In this document: piece by piece, positions 26,205 through 36,457 of the stretch | Layout: each line of letters begins with the position of its first letter | Position numbering within the stretch: position 1 is the stretch's first letter | Assembly: GCF_002807055.1 (NCBI RefSeq) | Contig: NZ_NIXN01000001.1 | Span: forward strand, 248,001-312,000 | Origin: Confluentibacter citreus | GTDB lineage: Bacteria > Bacteroidota > Bacteroidia > Flavobacteriales > Flavobacteriaceae | Direction: 5' to 3' | DNA length: 64,000 nucleotides | Position numbers and translations under genes: made by a program | The notes under the pieces: generated by a model | What the model saw: the letters and a program-made list of their open reading frames with translations, nothing else | What the model was told of the DNA's origin: nothing | The model's database searches: none

Positions 26205-29200
26205 CTATATTTCAATATTTTTATCAATTGTAAAATAGAACGTACTTCCTTTATCCAATTCCGATTCAACCCAAATCTTTCCTCCCCAGTATTCTATATG
26301 CTTTTTAGCAATGGATAATCCAATACCAGTACCTTCATATTTATCTCTATTGTGCAACCTCTGAAAGATAATAAAAATTTTATCAAAAAATTCTGGATCG
26401 ATGCCTATACCGTTATCTTCGATACTTACCTGCCAATTGGTCTCTGTTTCCAAGGTTGAAATTTTGATCACTGGAGGCACTTTTTCCCTAGAATAATTAA
26501 GAGCATTGTCAAGTAAGCAATGTAACGTTTGTACAAGAGGTGCCCTAAAACATTTCACGTTTGGAAGATTATTAACTATTATTGTAGCTCTTTTTTCTTG
26601 AATGAGCCTTCTTCTTAAAATACCATACTCTTCAATAAGTTTATTCAGGTTAATAAGCTCTAGATTGTCGGCAAGTTTTCCTGCTTTAGAATAATCGAGC
26701 AAATCCAATATGATTTGTTTCATACGTTTAGCCCCATCGGTAGCAAAATTAATATACTGATGTGCTTTGTCATCTAATTGGTCTCCATATTTTCGCTGAA
26801 TTTGATTTAAAAAACTGGAAATCATTCGCAAAGGTTCTTGTAAATCGTGGGAGGCTATAAAAGCAAATTGCTCCAATTCTTCATTGGATATTTCAAGTTC
26901 CTTGATTTTCTTCTTAAGAACTTTATTTAATTCTAATATTTCTTTTTCATACACAACACGATGGGTAATATCGGTAATCGCACCAACCATTCTAATGGCT
27001 TTTCCTTTCTCATTTCTAATAACTACCCCTTTGTCTATAACTGTTTTTTCTTCTCCACTCTTATGAACAATTCGGTATTCATGTCGCCAATATTCTGCTT
27101 CGGAATCCTGTAAACATTCATATAAACTAGTTTGTATTCCGGGTAGATCTTTAGGATGGAAACTATCTTTCCAAAAGGCATCTCCTTTCAGCGTTTTATT
27201 TACATCATAACCAAATAATTTTTCAAAACCTTCACCACGATAAAATATATCGTTTTCAATATCCCAGTCCCAAATAGCATCGGTGGTGGCCTTGGTTACT
27301 TTTTCAAAACGCTCATTAGCTTGAAGTATTCGTATATCTGTTTCTTTACGAAGTGTCACGTCCTTAAAATAAACAGATAAGCCCTTTGGGCTAGGATAAG
27401 CAGTAACTTCAAACCACTTATTCAATGCTGGATAAAATTCCTCAAATGACACTGTTTTACCTGTTGCCGCGGCTTGGTGGTATTGTCTATAAAAATCGGA
27501 ATCTATGGCATCAGCATACTCCTCCCATAGGTTCTTGCCCAATATAACATCCCTTTTTCTTCCCAATACGGTTTCTGCCTCTTTATTCCAATAAGTAACA
27601 ATCCAATCTTTATCTAATGCAAAAAATGCATCACCAATGCTTTCCAGGATTTGATTTTTTTCATCATAGGCTTTTAATAAGCGATCGTCTGCTTCTTTCC
27701 TATGCGTAATATCTCTAAAAAATACGCTAATTCCCTCAGCCGAAGGATAAGCATTAACTTCTAACCATACACCATAATAATCTTCAAACATGATAGGCTC
27801 TCCGGTCTCCATGACTTTATGATAATTGGCATACGAAGGTAAGTTTACAGCCTCAGGGAAAGCTTCCCATAAATTTTTACCTACCAATGTTTCTCTTTTA
27901 ACCCCAAGAAGTTTCTCGGCTGTTTTATTCCAGTAAGTCACAGTAAAGTCTCTATTTATAGTAAAAAAAGCATCGCCTATACTTTCTATAATTTTGATCT
28001 TTTCTTGGTAAGCATTTTGCAATGCTTCAGCGGTATTTCTTCGTTCATCAATATTTTTGAAATAAACGGAGATACCCCCAACGGAAGGGTACATATTAAT
28101 TTCGACCCAGGTTCCAGACTTGGGTGATAGGAATTCAAAAGTTTCGGGCTTTCTTGATTTGGCAACCCTATGATATACCCTTTCCAACTCGGTACCTTTT
28201 ATATATGGTAATTCTTCCCAAAGGTTTTTACCAAGTACCTCACTACTTTTTCGGTTAATTAAGTTTTCAGCTTCTTTATTAAAATAGGTGAAATTCCAGT
28301 GTTCATCTAAAGCCAAAAACGCATCCGAAATACTTCCTAAAATTTCCTTAAGTTGAACTTCGGTGGTTTTCATGGCGTGAATGTCTTGAATACTGCCAAA
28401 TATTTTTGTACAAACTCCATTTATGTGCTCACTCTTAGCGATAATCCTTATCCATTTTTCTTTTCCTCTTTTGGTCACAATCTGCAATTCTTCATCAAAT
28501 TGAGTTCCTTCTTTAATAAGTACTTCACCTACTTTTTCAATGAGGTCTTTGCTTTCAGGTTTGTAAAACTCTCGCCCTCCTGTAAGTGATGGATTGTAAT
28601 TATCATCTACTTCCATGATTTTTTTTACCATGGGCGACCAATACAATGTTTTACTTTCATCTTTAGAGAGCAAATCGAACTCCCAACTTCCAATTTTAGC
28701 CAATTCTGTAGCCTCCTCATAGAGTTGGGCTACATTTACTTTATCGGTAATATCAAAAATCATTGAATTAAAAAGAATGGTACCATCAGGAAGGCTATAG
28801 GGCGTTCCATAACCTTCATGCCAGCGTAGTTCTCCATTGGGAAGAACATTTCTCCATTTACTATGCCATTGTGAAAGGGTAGCAATAGAATGTTGGATAT
28901 CATTTACAAGTGCTTCATAGTCACCTCCATTTTTTATCTGATCCCAAACAATGTCATTATCTTTTTCACATGCTTCTGGAGACAAGCCCCAAATTTTATA
29001 GGATGCTTTGCTAACGGATACTAATTTATTGGTGTTGTCTGGATAAATATAATATTGAAACGTTACTCCCGGCAAATCATCTGTGATGGTTTGGAGTCTA
29101 TGTTCGGTTTCTTTAATTTGGGTAATGTCCTGAAAACTTCCAAAAACCCTGACACATGTTCCATTTACAATTTCTGCCTTACCCACTGCTCTTACCCATT

Positions 29201-31793
29201 TCTCGTTACCTTTCGAGGTGACAAGCGCAGCTTGAAAATCAAAATATTCACCTGTATCTATGGCTTTTTGAACAATATTGACTACATATTCTTGATAATC
29301 TTCTCTGTAAAAATTAATGGAAGAACTAACCTCAGGAATATAAGTGTTTGGATCAGTTTCGTATATTTGATGCACAACTTCAGACCAGGTTAATTTATTG
29401 TTGATTAAATCAATTTCCCAACCCCCAATGGTTGCCATCTCTGATGCGTTTGAGGCTACTTCACGAAGTTTTTTCTCGTTAGTGATATTTTTGGCTGTAG
29501 CATATATAACCCCTTCTTCTTTAATAAAGTTACAATGCCAGCTAAGCCAAATGGTATCATTTTTTTTTGTTATATAACGGTTTTCAAAATTGAGAATCGT
29601 TTCTCCTTTTTTTAGTTTTTTTATTTCATTTATAAAAACAGTTTTGTCTAAAGGATGTGTGAATTTTTCAAATGAATGCCCTACAATCTGATGTTCTTCA
29701 AAACCGAGGAGTTCACATCCCGCCCTATTTATTTTCAAAAAATGACCATTTAAATCTGCAATACAGATAATGTCTGGTAAAGTATCAAACAAATGGTGTA
29801 AATCACTTTCTAAGCGTTTCCTATTAATTTTTGAACCTATAAACGACTCCATTTCAGTTAACATAGACCGGAATCGTTCCATATTACCAACATCTTCTTT
29901 TGTTCCCACAACCATTACTCCCACTATTTTTTCTTGGTGAGTAAGGGGAATGCCAAGTACAGATTTCAAACCTGCGCTTTTGGCAGCATTATTTCTTATA
30001 AAAAACTCCTCGATATCAGCATCTCCCCATACAACGAAATCTTTACTTTTCCACACCTTACCTGGAAGCCCTTTATCAAAACCTATTTCCTCTGTATCTT
30101 CTACATGGGTATAGAATTTTTTTGCCGTGGCATCCATTTCAACTCGGGATAAAAGCTTTAAGGCTTTTTGATGAATGGTAGGCAACCAAATTTCACACAA
30201 ACTAAAATCTCCATAGTTAGCAATGAGTTCACACAGGCGCTCAAGAGAAATATTGAGATCTATACCATCATTAAAAACAGCACTTATATTGGCTAAAAAA
30301 TCTTTTTGAAACTGTTCGTTCTTAGCAGCGGTAACATCGCGTTCAATCGCTATCCAATGGGTGTACCATCCTTTTTCATCGGCTACCGGCGACACGGTGA
30401 AGTTAATCCAGAACTCCTCTCCATTTTTTTTATAATTAAGAGTGGTTACCTCGCAAGGCTGCCAATTTCTAAGGGCTTTACCCAGTCGTGCCAGTTCTTT
30501 TTTATCAGTTTTTGGGCCTTGCAACATGCGTGGTGATTGACCAATCACTTCATCAGCCGTATAACCTGTCATTCTTGTAAACGCTTCATTCACATATACT
30601 ATCCTTGGCCCAGGTTCATTCTGTGGCTCGGCTTCTGTAATTAAAATGGCATCATTGGTATTTGTCACAACACTCTGTAAAAGTTTTAAATGTTGCTCCT
30701 CCTTTTTTTTGTCTGTAATATCTCTGGAATTGGCAACAATACCTTGTATTGATGGATGCTCAAGCATATTTGTTAAAACTGTTTCTATCCAGTGCCATTC
30801 ACCGTCTTTATTTTTGAACCGAAAGGGTTCTACTGTTACCTTGTTGTCTGTAGCGATTTTCCCCAAGCTTTGCATAGCCTTCTCTGCATCTTCAGGGTGA
30901 ATAAATTCAAAAGGGCTTTTACCTAAAAATTCTTCAGGTGTAAAACCCAGAACAGCAAGGGACGTAGGACTTACGTATTTATAATTTCCTTCTGCATCCA
31001 ATATTGCTATCAAATCTGAACCTTCCTGTATAAGAACCCTAAACCGCTTTTCGCTTTCTGCTAATATTTCGTCTGCTTTTCTTTTTTCATTGCCATCACG
31101 AGCAATGGCATACATTATTTGAGTTGTTGGATCCCAACGGGCCGACCAAATATTATAAGCGACTTCACCATTTTTTTTCAAGTAACGGTTTTCAAAAGTT
31201 GTTACTGCCTTACCCGACATAATGTCTATGGCTGTTTGCCTAGTTAATTCCAAATCTTCTTCATGTACGAGATCTAAATAGGCCTTTCCCACTAATTCTT
31301 GCGGTTGATAACCCCAGACATCCACAGCTGCCTGACTCACGCTTATGAAATTACCATTTTCATCAATGGAACAAATAACGTCCATGGAAGCATTCATAAC
31401 ATACATGGCTTCCTGACTTTGTCTAAATAGCTTTTCTTTAACGGTAACGTCTTGGCAGACTACCATAAAGCAGTTTTTTCCTTGAAATTCTACTCTATGG
31501 CCATTAGTTTCTACACGAAAGATTGTTCCATCCTTTTTTTTATGGGTAAACGTACCATAGTGTTTATTTCCCTTATGCTTATCAATGCCTTCATGAACGG
31601 CAATTACCTTAGGAATTTCTTCTTTGGGCCTTAACTCCTTAATGGTTAATGTTAAAAATTCCTCTTTACTATATCCATAGAGGTCAATCGCAGCTTGATT
31701 AACATCAAGAATTTCAAACGTATCTATATCATAGACCCAATTAGGAAACGGATTTAAATAAAATAGCGTGCTATAGTCGTATGTATTGCTCAT
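26205..31793 (-). CDS. Twelve-PAS, one-GAF cytoplasmic histidine kinase
   Basis: A 1862-residue sensor kinase with no transmembrane segment. By eye: PAS domains at about 1-122, 123-243, 244-369, 370-494; GAF 495-665; PAS 666-780, 781-901, 902-1023, 1024-1148, 1149-1258, 1259-1372, 1373-1489, 1490-1623; a coiled-coil and HisKA with H1649 (ASHDLQEPLRM); HATPase to the end with N-box near 1763, DNGIGID near 1793 and GTGIGLSIA. PAS 9-11 are close internal repeats. There is no receiver; phosphate likely goes to the coupled receiver at 25778. PAS4 has a LOV-like motif without the photoactive Cys. Ligands unknown. Confidence 0.93.
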   Translation of the reverse strand: MSNTYDYSTLFYLNPFPNWVYDIDTFEILDVNQAAIDLYGYSKEEFLTLTIKELRPKEEIPKVIAVHEGIDKHKGNKHYGTFTHKKKDGTIFRVETNGHRVEFQGKNCFMVVCQDVTVKEKLFRQSQEAMYVMNASMDVICSIDENGNFISVSQAAVDVWGYQPQELVGKAYLDLVHEEDLELTRQTAIDIMSGKAVTTFENRYLKKNGEVAYNIWSARWDPTTQIMYAIARDGNEKRKADEILAESEKRFRVLIQEGSDLIAILDAEGNYKYVSPTSLAVLGFTPEEFLGKSPFEFIHPEDAEKAMQSLGKIATDNKVTVEPFRFKNKDGEWHWIETVLTNMLEHPSIQGIVANSRDITDKKKEEQHLKLLQSVVTNTNDAILITEAEPQNEPGPRIVYVNEAFTRMTGYTADEVIGQSPRMLQGPKTDKKELARLGKALRNWQPCEVTTLNYKKNGEEFWINFTVSPVADEKGWYTHWIAIERDVTAAKNEQFQKDFLANISAVFNDGIDLNISLERLCELIANYGDFSLCEIWLPTIHQKALKLLSRVEMDATAKKFYTHVEDTEEIGFDKGLPGKVWKSKDFVVWGDADIEEFFIRNNAAKSAGLKSVLGIPLTHQEKIVGVMVVGTKEDVGNMERFRSMLTEMESFIGSKINRKRLESDLHHLFDTLPDIICIADLNGHFLKINRAGCELLGFEEHQIVGHSFEKFTHPLDKTVFINEIKKLKKGETILNFENRYITKKNDTIWLSWHCNFIKEEGVIYATAKNITNEKKLREVASNASEMATIGGWEIDLINNKLTWSEVVHQIYETDPNTYIPEVSSSINFYREDYQEYVVNIVQKAIDTGEYFDFQAALVTSKGNEKWVRAVGKAEIVNGTCVRVFGSFQDITQIKETEHRLQTITDDLPGVTFQYYIYPDNTNKLVSVSKASYKIWGLSPEACEKDNDIVWDQIKNGGDYEALVNDIQHSIATLSQWHSKWRNVLPNGELRWHEGYGTPYSLPDGTILFNSMIFDITDKVNVAQLYEEATELAKIGSWEFDLLSKDESKTLYWSPMVKKIMEVDDNYNPSLTGGREFYKPESKDLIEKVGEVLIKEGTQFDEELQIVTKRGKEKWIRIIAKSEHINGVCTKIFGSIQDIHAMKTTEVQLKEILGSISDAFLALDEHWNFTYFNKEAENLINRKSSEVLGKNLWEELPYIKGTELERVYHRVAKSRKPETFEFLSPKSGTWVEINMYPSVGGISVYFKNIDERRNTAEALQNAYQEKIKIIESIGDAFFTINRDFTVTYWNKTAEKLLGVKRETLVGKNLWEAFPEAVNLPSYANYHKVMETGEPIMFEDYYGVWLEVNAYPSAEGISVFFRDITHRKEADDRLLKAYDEKNQILESIGDAFFALDKDWIVTYWNKEAETVLGRKRDVILGKNLWEEYADAIDSDFYRQYHQAAATGKTVSFEEFYPALNKWFEVTAYPSPKGLSVYFKDVTLRKETDIRILQANERFEKVTKATTDAIWDWDIENDIFYRGEGFEKLFGYDVNKTLKGDAFWKDSFHPKDLPGIQTSLYECLQDSEAEYWRHEYRIVHKSGEEKTVIDKGVVIRNEKGKAIRMVGAITDITHRVVYEKEILELNKVLKKKIKELEISNEELEQFAFIASHDLQEPLRMISSFLNQIQRKYGDQLDDKAHQYINFATDGAKRMKQIILDLLDYSKAGKLADNLELINLNKLIEEYGILRRRLIQEKRATIIVNNLPNVKCFRAPLVQTLHCLLDNALNYSREKVPPVIKISTLETETNWQVSIEDNGIGIDPEFFDKIFIIFQRLHNRDKYEGTGIGLSIAKKHIEYWGGKIWVESELDKGSTFYFTIDKNIEI

Positions 31794-32098
31794 GCAGTTG
31801 GTTATTATTTGCTATACCTTTTGTTAATGTAGCAAAAAAAAGGGGTTATTTATGTTTTTTTATTATAAATAATATGCTGAGGCATGCTGCGAAATATATT
31901 TGTAATAAAAAACATTCGATAAATTATTTAAATTAAAAAGCACCCTAACAACTTTTGCCAAGGGTTAAATTGTTTTTTAATAATTATTTAATTGAGAGAG
32001 TTAACTACTTACCATTTTTACTGATATAGCAAAAAAACTTGCAGTTTTTATTTAGACTAGAATAATAGCTTTACAAAGAAAGGAAAATTATTAACATA
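31794..32098. other. 305-bp intergenic region with no recognised element
   Basis: AT-rich spacer between the kinase start and the lipoprotein stop, both genes on the minus strand. I find no convincing coding frame, no hairpin terminator with a U-run, and no full TAnnTTTG promoter for the kinase. It probably holds that promoter in a form I cannot recognise. Confidence 0.5.
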
Positions 32099-33529
32099 TT
32101 AAGGCACATAATCAATACTGACCTCGTCCAACTCATACGTACCATCAAAGGTTGGGTTGCCACTACCTATATATTTAAAAGCAATATGTATAGTACCTGT
32201 TAAACACGATAAATCCACATTGCCAGAGTTAAACCACGACCCAAAATAATCGGTGTCCTTAATAATGTAAGCATCAGATAATATGCTCCAGTTAGCATTG
32301 GTAACGTTGGCTTCGCTACCATCCCAATCCGCAGAATATAACACTTGCATATCACTGCTATCAGCAAAACTACTGGAGGTTTTAAAACGCAGGGTTTCCC
32401 CATTTTGGACATCTAAATTAATGGCAGGCGTTATTAACCAAGCTATATTGCTTACATCCCCAGAACTGGCAGACTGCATCCTAGCCGATCTGTCTAAAGA
32501 GGCATTGGTTCCTGTGGCTACATAGGCTTCCCAACCTTCGCTTCCTGCTTCAATATAATTGGTCCAACCATTGCCTGTCACCAACCGGTTATTTACTTGT
32601 GATTGGAAATTTTCGTAAAACAAATTTCCAGCGCCTACTACATTCGCCAAACCACAACTAAATTGTAAAGGGTCGCATCGATTTTCATCGGTAAATTGAA
32701 CATCGGTAACGCTGTTAATGACCAATACATTAAAGTCGTCTCCAAAATCCCTTGTAAAAACACCCTTTATAGAACCCTTATTTTGTGGCACTTGTAACGA
32801 TTTAAAATCGGAAAACGTACTGGTTTGCAATAAGATTGAAAGATTGGTATCGCAACTTTCCAAAGTGCGGAATCCATCAAATTCATCGATGCCTTCACCT
32901 GCATAGGTTAATGGCAATTCGCTATTTCTTATTTGCATATTACCCAATTGGATTAACGTGTTTTCATCAGCATCGGTCAATTCTATTAATGATGCTACTT
33001 TGGGGGTGATAGTAGCCACCTCCGGTGTTCTAATAACAATCTTTCTATATTCAAACTCTTGTATTTGTTCTAAACTTTGGTCTTCTCCTTTTGCTATGGT
33101 TAACACACCGTTGGATTCGCCAATGGTCAATCCGCTTAATTTTACATACACTTTTCTGCCAAATTCGTAGGTATCAGACAAACTTCCCACATTAATATCC
33201 AACCGAATTCCCAATCTTGGGTCTTCATCTGGATTACTATCATCTACTTTATTTTGAATAATGAGTTCTTCAAAAAAATTACCCGCTTGGTCGCTAGAGA
33301 CAACATAGCCTTCAATGTATAAATCTTCATCTTCATTAATAATCGCTATCAATTTATCATTGGCGACTGCTTGTGCATACCGCCCATACAAGGCTTTGAA
33401 TGTGATTAGTTTATTTTCTGGAATGACAAAATTTTGCCCATCTTCTGGTATCGGAATACCGTAATCACCCTCATCTACACACGATGACACAACAACCAGC
33501 AACAACAAGGCTATAACTTTAGTCTTCAT
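32099..33529 (-). CDS. DUF5689-type surface lipoprotein
   Basis: Predicted outer-surface lipoprotein (476 aa). The lipobox cysteine is C17 (VVSSCVDEGDYG), followed by acidic residues typical of Bacteroidota surface-export signals. Residues about 35-275 form a DUF5689-like region of OB-fold beta strands (EGYVVSSDQAGNFFEELIIQN, then KVYVKLSGLTIGE). Residues about 300-476 resemble a carbohydrate-binding-like jelly roll of the choice-of-anchor type (NLFYENFQS, WLITPAINL, FKYIGSGNPTFDGTYELDEVSIDY). It is 12 bp downstream of a TonB receptor, so it is probably the lid or binding protein of that transporter. Confidence 0.85.
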   Translation of the reverse strand: MKTKVIALLLLVVVSSCVDEGDYGIPIPEDGQNFVIPENKLITFKALYGRYAQAVANDKLIAIINEDEDLYIEGYVVSSDQAGNFFEELIIQNKVDDSNPDEDPRLGIRLDINVGSLSDTYEFGRKVYVKLSGLTIGESNGVLTIAKGEDQSLEQIQEFEYRKIVIRTPEVATITPKVASLIELTDADENTLIQLGNMQIRNSELPLTYAGEGIDEFDGFRTLESCDTNLSILLQTSTFSDFKSLQVPQNKGSIKGVFTRDFGDDFNVLVINSVTDVQFTDENRCDPLQFSCGLANVVGAGNLFYENFQSQVNNRLVTGNGWTNYIEAGSEGWEAYVATGTNASLDRSARMQSASSGDVSNIAWLITPAINLDVQNGETLRFKTSSSFADSSDMQVLYSADWDGSEANVTNANWSILSDAYIIKDTDYFGSWFNSGNVDLSCLTGTIHIAFKYIGSGNPTFDGTYELDEVSIDYVP

Positions 33530-33541
33530 AAATTTTTATTA

Positions 33542-36355
33542 TTAAAATCGAACATATATGTTTAAAAAATAATTGGTTCCTCTACCGTACCAATATTTAG
33601 AGCCAAAAACTGGTTTATCTAAAGCTTGGTCGTCCCGTAATTGCCTGTAATTGGCATTGCGCCCTTGTTCAAATCCGCCTGTTTTGTATACTTCATCCAA
33701 GAGATTATTGACGCTTGCAAAAAAACTTATGTAATACTGGTTCACTTTCCAAGATTTTCCACCCACCACATTCACCACCATATAATCATCAAAACGTTCT
33801 TGTTTTAATAAAGTTCTTGCCAAATCTTCATCGTAATCAATAAAAGGTTGTCCGTCAACATCGGTATAAAAATTATTGGCTCTTGTTAACGGACTTACAT
33901 CTACATAGGTGTTTTTAAAGAAATTTGCCGTTGCACCAAACCACCAATAATCGGGGTCGCGATATTCAAAACCGACAGAATAGGCTTGTTGCGGACCAAC
34001 GGCTAACTTGTAATTTTTTAAATAGGATTTACCCAAATAGACATTCTCAAACCTATCGGAAGACAGATATAAATCGGGGTTATTGGCATAGGTATATTGT
34101 CCAATGGAGCCAGCTCCTTTTAATTTGATGGTTGGTGTTACTTGAGCTTCGATACCAAACTCACCTCCTAAATGGTTTTTGTTGATACCCTGTAAAATTT
34201 CCTGAATAAATTCAGTATCATCCCTTCCAGATTGTTGGGTGCCAGAATCGGCAATAATATTTCCAATACCATCAGCAAAGAAAAATGAGATTTCATTGGC
34301 ATTTTTAAGTTGGGTATAAAACCCGGTAAGTTTTGCTTTTACATAAGATGCCCTGAAAATATAACTGGCATCAAAACTGCTTATTTTTTCCTCTGAAACA
34401 TTGGGAACGGTATTATGATTTGATCTCGTGTTTGTATAACTATTACTTATGGATGGTGCTTTTGTTATGTAACCTAAATTGACATCAAACAGATGTTTTC
34501 CTGTTATTTTATAGGTGAATCCTGCCTTAGCACCCATGCCCGTGAATGCTAATTTATCGCCTTTTCCAAAAGAATTATCGGCAAATGTTTCCACTTGAAA
34601 CAAGCCTTCTCGCTGATATTGCGTGTTGGTTACACTTGCAGATGCATAAAAATCGACTTTATTATATTTAAATTGAGCCTGTACAAACCCTGAAAGTACG
34701 TTGGCAAACATAATATAATTGTAACTAAACCTGTCGCCAACTGTGGCTATCGTGTTTGGGTTTCTTAAATCTAACTGAACGCCATCAAAACTATCCACAT
34801 TTAAAAACCCTGTACCGCCCAAAAGGTCTAAAACCTCAGCAAAATTTTCAGATTGCAATGCTTTATAACTTACAGATGCATCATACAGAATATGGTCGTT
34901 CAACTTACCATTTAAAATGCTGTTGAACGATACTTGATTATCATCAACCCGATCTTCATAAAGCATATAAGTAGCATTTTTCCCTTGAGCCGCATTTGCG
35001 ATGTTCGCATCATACATAGGTTGCCAATGAATCTGACCATCATTCAAAAAAGATTGTTGCGCTCCGTATGCAAATTCTAAATCGGCAGGAAAATTGCGTT
35101 CAAAATAACTTGGCAATTTTTGGTAATACGCCGGACTTGGGTTTCGTCCACCACCTTCAAAACTTTCCTGACCGTCGGTTGTTAGCACTCTTGTTGAACC
35201 TCCAAAAGCCAAACGGCTATTTCCCGTTTTCCCAAACTGATAACCTATGTTGGTATTTAATGATAGTTTACTGTTTATGGTCCAGTAATGGTTTAACATG
35301 AAGATAGGCTCATCCACGTCCCTAATTCGGGAATTGCGTTTATTTCCATCTTGCCAGCCCCAATATTCATTATATTTTATACCTTTTAAGTCGTAAACTT
35401 CTTGCGTATTTGGGGACGATTTTCCTCTTCTGTTTGGTGTATAAATTCCCGTAAAGTTTAAACTATGGGTATCATTAATCACTTTCTCTGCGGAAACAAA
35501 AACGGAATTCGCATCATATAAGGTGGCATCTTGATAGCCCTCGTTTCCCCAACGCCTTCCCATGGACAATGCATAAGCCCAGCCGCCTTGCAACAAACCC
35601 GATGTATATGTTGCCATAAACCTATTGGCATAACTTCGGTTGCTAGAGGAATAGGTAATTCGTCCACCATACGACATTTGAGACGCTCTCACATTTATAT
35701 TACTGGTTCCTAAAATACCTCCAAATTGATAACCTGATGGTTTTAATCCTGGAGCTAATTCTTGATTACGCATCACATCATTCAATCCTCCCCAGTTGCT
35801 CCATTGTGGCCTACCATTATAAATTTTGTTCATTTCAATACCATTAATTAACATGGTGCTATTATCAGAATCTAATCCCCTAACTCTAAAAAAAGAAGAG
35901 CTAAACTCGAATGCAGCAGTGCGTTGAAACACATCTAGGGACGCATGTAATAAACCGGATATATTTCCAAACCCACTTTCATCATTATCGAGTTCGTCTT
36001 CGGTCAAGCTAATGGTAAATAAATCTTGAGAAGCCATCGTATCAAGCTCAAGAATCATATCTGTAATATTTACCGTTTGAAATTCATCTACAGTTATTGG
36101 ATACTTCGCTGTAATATATCCCATCTTAGAAATGAGTAATACATGTTCTCCTAACGGTACATCTAAAGAAAATTCAAATTCGCCCGATACATTGGTTTTG
36201 GTGTTTTGAGACGTTGCCTCAATAGTAACGGTTACTTCTGAAATAGGCTGAAAAGATGTTGCATCTTTAACATTTCCTTTGATACGTGTTTCCTGTGCAA
36301 CTACTGAAATTGACACTAATATATAAAACAAAAAAACAAGTCTAAATTTTTTCAA
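33542..36355 (-). CDS. TonB-dependent receptor with N-terminal CarboxypepD_reg domain
   Basis: Outer-membrane transporter of 937 aa. Signal peptide about 1-20, carboxypeptidase-regulatory-like domain about 23-105 (IKGNVKDATSFQPISEV), plug about 130-250, then a beta barrel ending in the terminal aromatic YVRF. The plug lacks a clear SusC signature and the partner lacks SusD motifs, so this is not a classical glycan SusCD pair. It forms an operon with the DUF5689-type lipoprotein and is divergent from a secreted EEP-family enzyme. I infer uptake of a phosphodiester-containing substrate or its product. Confidence 0.88.
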   Translation of the reverse strand: MKKFRLVFLFYILVSISVVAQETRIKGNVKDATSFQPISEVTVTIEATSQNTKTNVSGEFEFSLDVPLGEHVLLISKMGYITAKYPITVDEFQTVNITDMILELDTMASQDLFTISLTEDELDNDESGFGNISGLLHASLDVFQRTAAFEFSSSFFRVRGLDSDNSTMLINGIEMNKIYNGRPQWSNWGGLNDVMRNQELAPGLKPSGYQFGGILGTSNINVRASQMSYGGRITYSSSNRSYANRFMATYTSGLLQGGWAYALSMGRRWGNEGYQDATLYDANSVFVSAEKVINDTHSLNFTGIYTPNRRGKSSPNTQEVYDLKGIKYNEYWGWQDGNKRNSRIRDVDEPIFMLNHYWTINSKLSLNTNIGYQFGKTGNSRLAFGGSTRVLTTDGQESFEGGGRNPSPAYYQKLPSYFERNFPADLEFAYGAQQSFLNDGQIHWQPMYDANIANAAQGKNATYMLYEDRVDDNQVSFNSILNGKLNDHILYDASVSYKALQSENFAEVLDLLGGTGFLNVDSFDGVQLDLRNPNTIATVGDRFSYNYIMFANVLSGFVQAQFKYNKVDFYASASVTNTQYQREGLFQVETFADNSFGKGDKLAFTGMGAKAGFTYKITGKHLFDVNLGYITKAPSISNSYTNTRSNHNTVPNVSEEKISSFDASYIFRASYVKAKLTGFYTQLKNANEISFFFADGIGNIIADSGTQQSGRDDTEFIQEILQGINKNHLGGEFGIEAQVTPTIKLKGAGSIGQYTYANNPDLYLSSDRFENVYLGKSYLKNYKLAVGPQQAYSVGFEYRDPDYWWFGATANFFKNTYVDVSPLTRANNFYTDVDGQPFIDYDEDLARTLLKQERFDDYMVVNVVGGKSWKVNQYYISFFASVNNLLDEVYKTGGFEQGRNANYRQLRDDQALDKPVFGSKYWYGRGTNYFLNIYVRF

Positions 36356-36410
36356 TTCCTAAATTATATGACATCTTGAATGCTAAAATAATTTATTTGA
36401 AAGAAATAAC

Positions 36411-36418
36411 TACTTTTG
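36411..36418 (+). promoter_or_regulatory. Possible -7 box for the secreted EEP gene
   Basis: TACTTTTG matches TAnnTTTG, 39 bp upstream of the ATG at 36458. No TTG at the usual 19-21-bp distance is present, so the call is partial. Confidence 0.4.
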
Positions 36419-36457
36419 TAATCAGTTTTTTATCATAATATGTAATATGTTTCAATC

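Noticed and set aside
31794-32098. Small gene or RNA in the 305-bp gap upstream of the kinase
   Set aside because: No frame with convincing composition and no stable hairpin with a U-run was seen.
32099-36355. Classical SusCD polysaccharide-utilisation pair
   Set aside because: The lipoprotein lacks SusD-like helical repeats and no glycoside hydrolases, sulfatases or hybrid sensors are adjacent.
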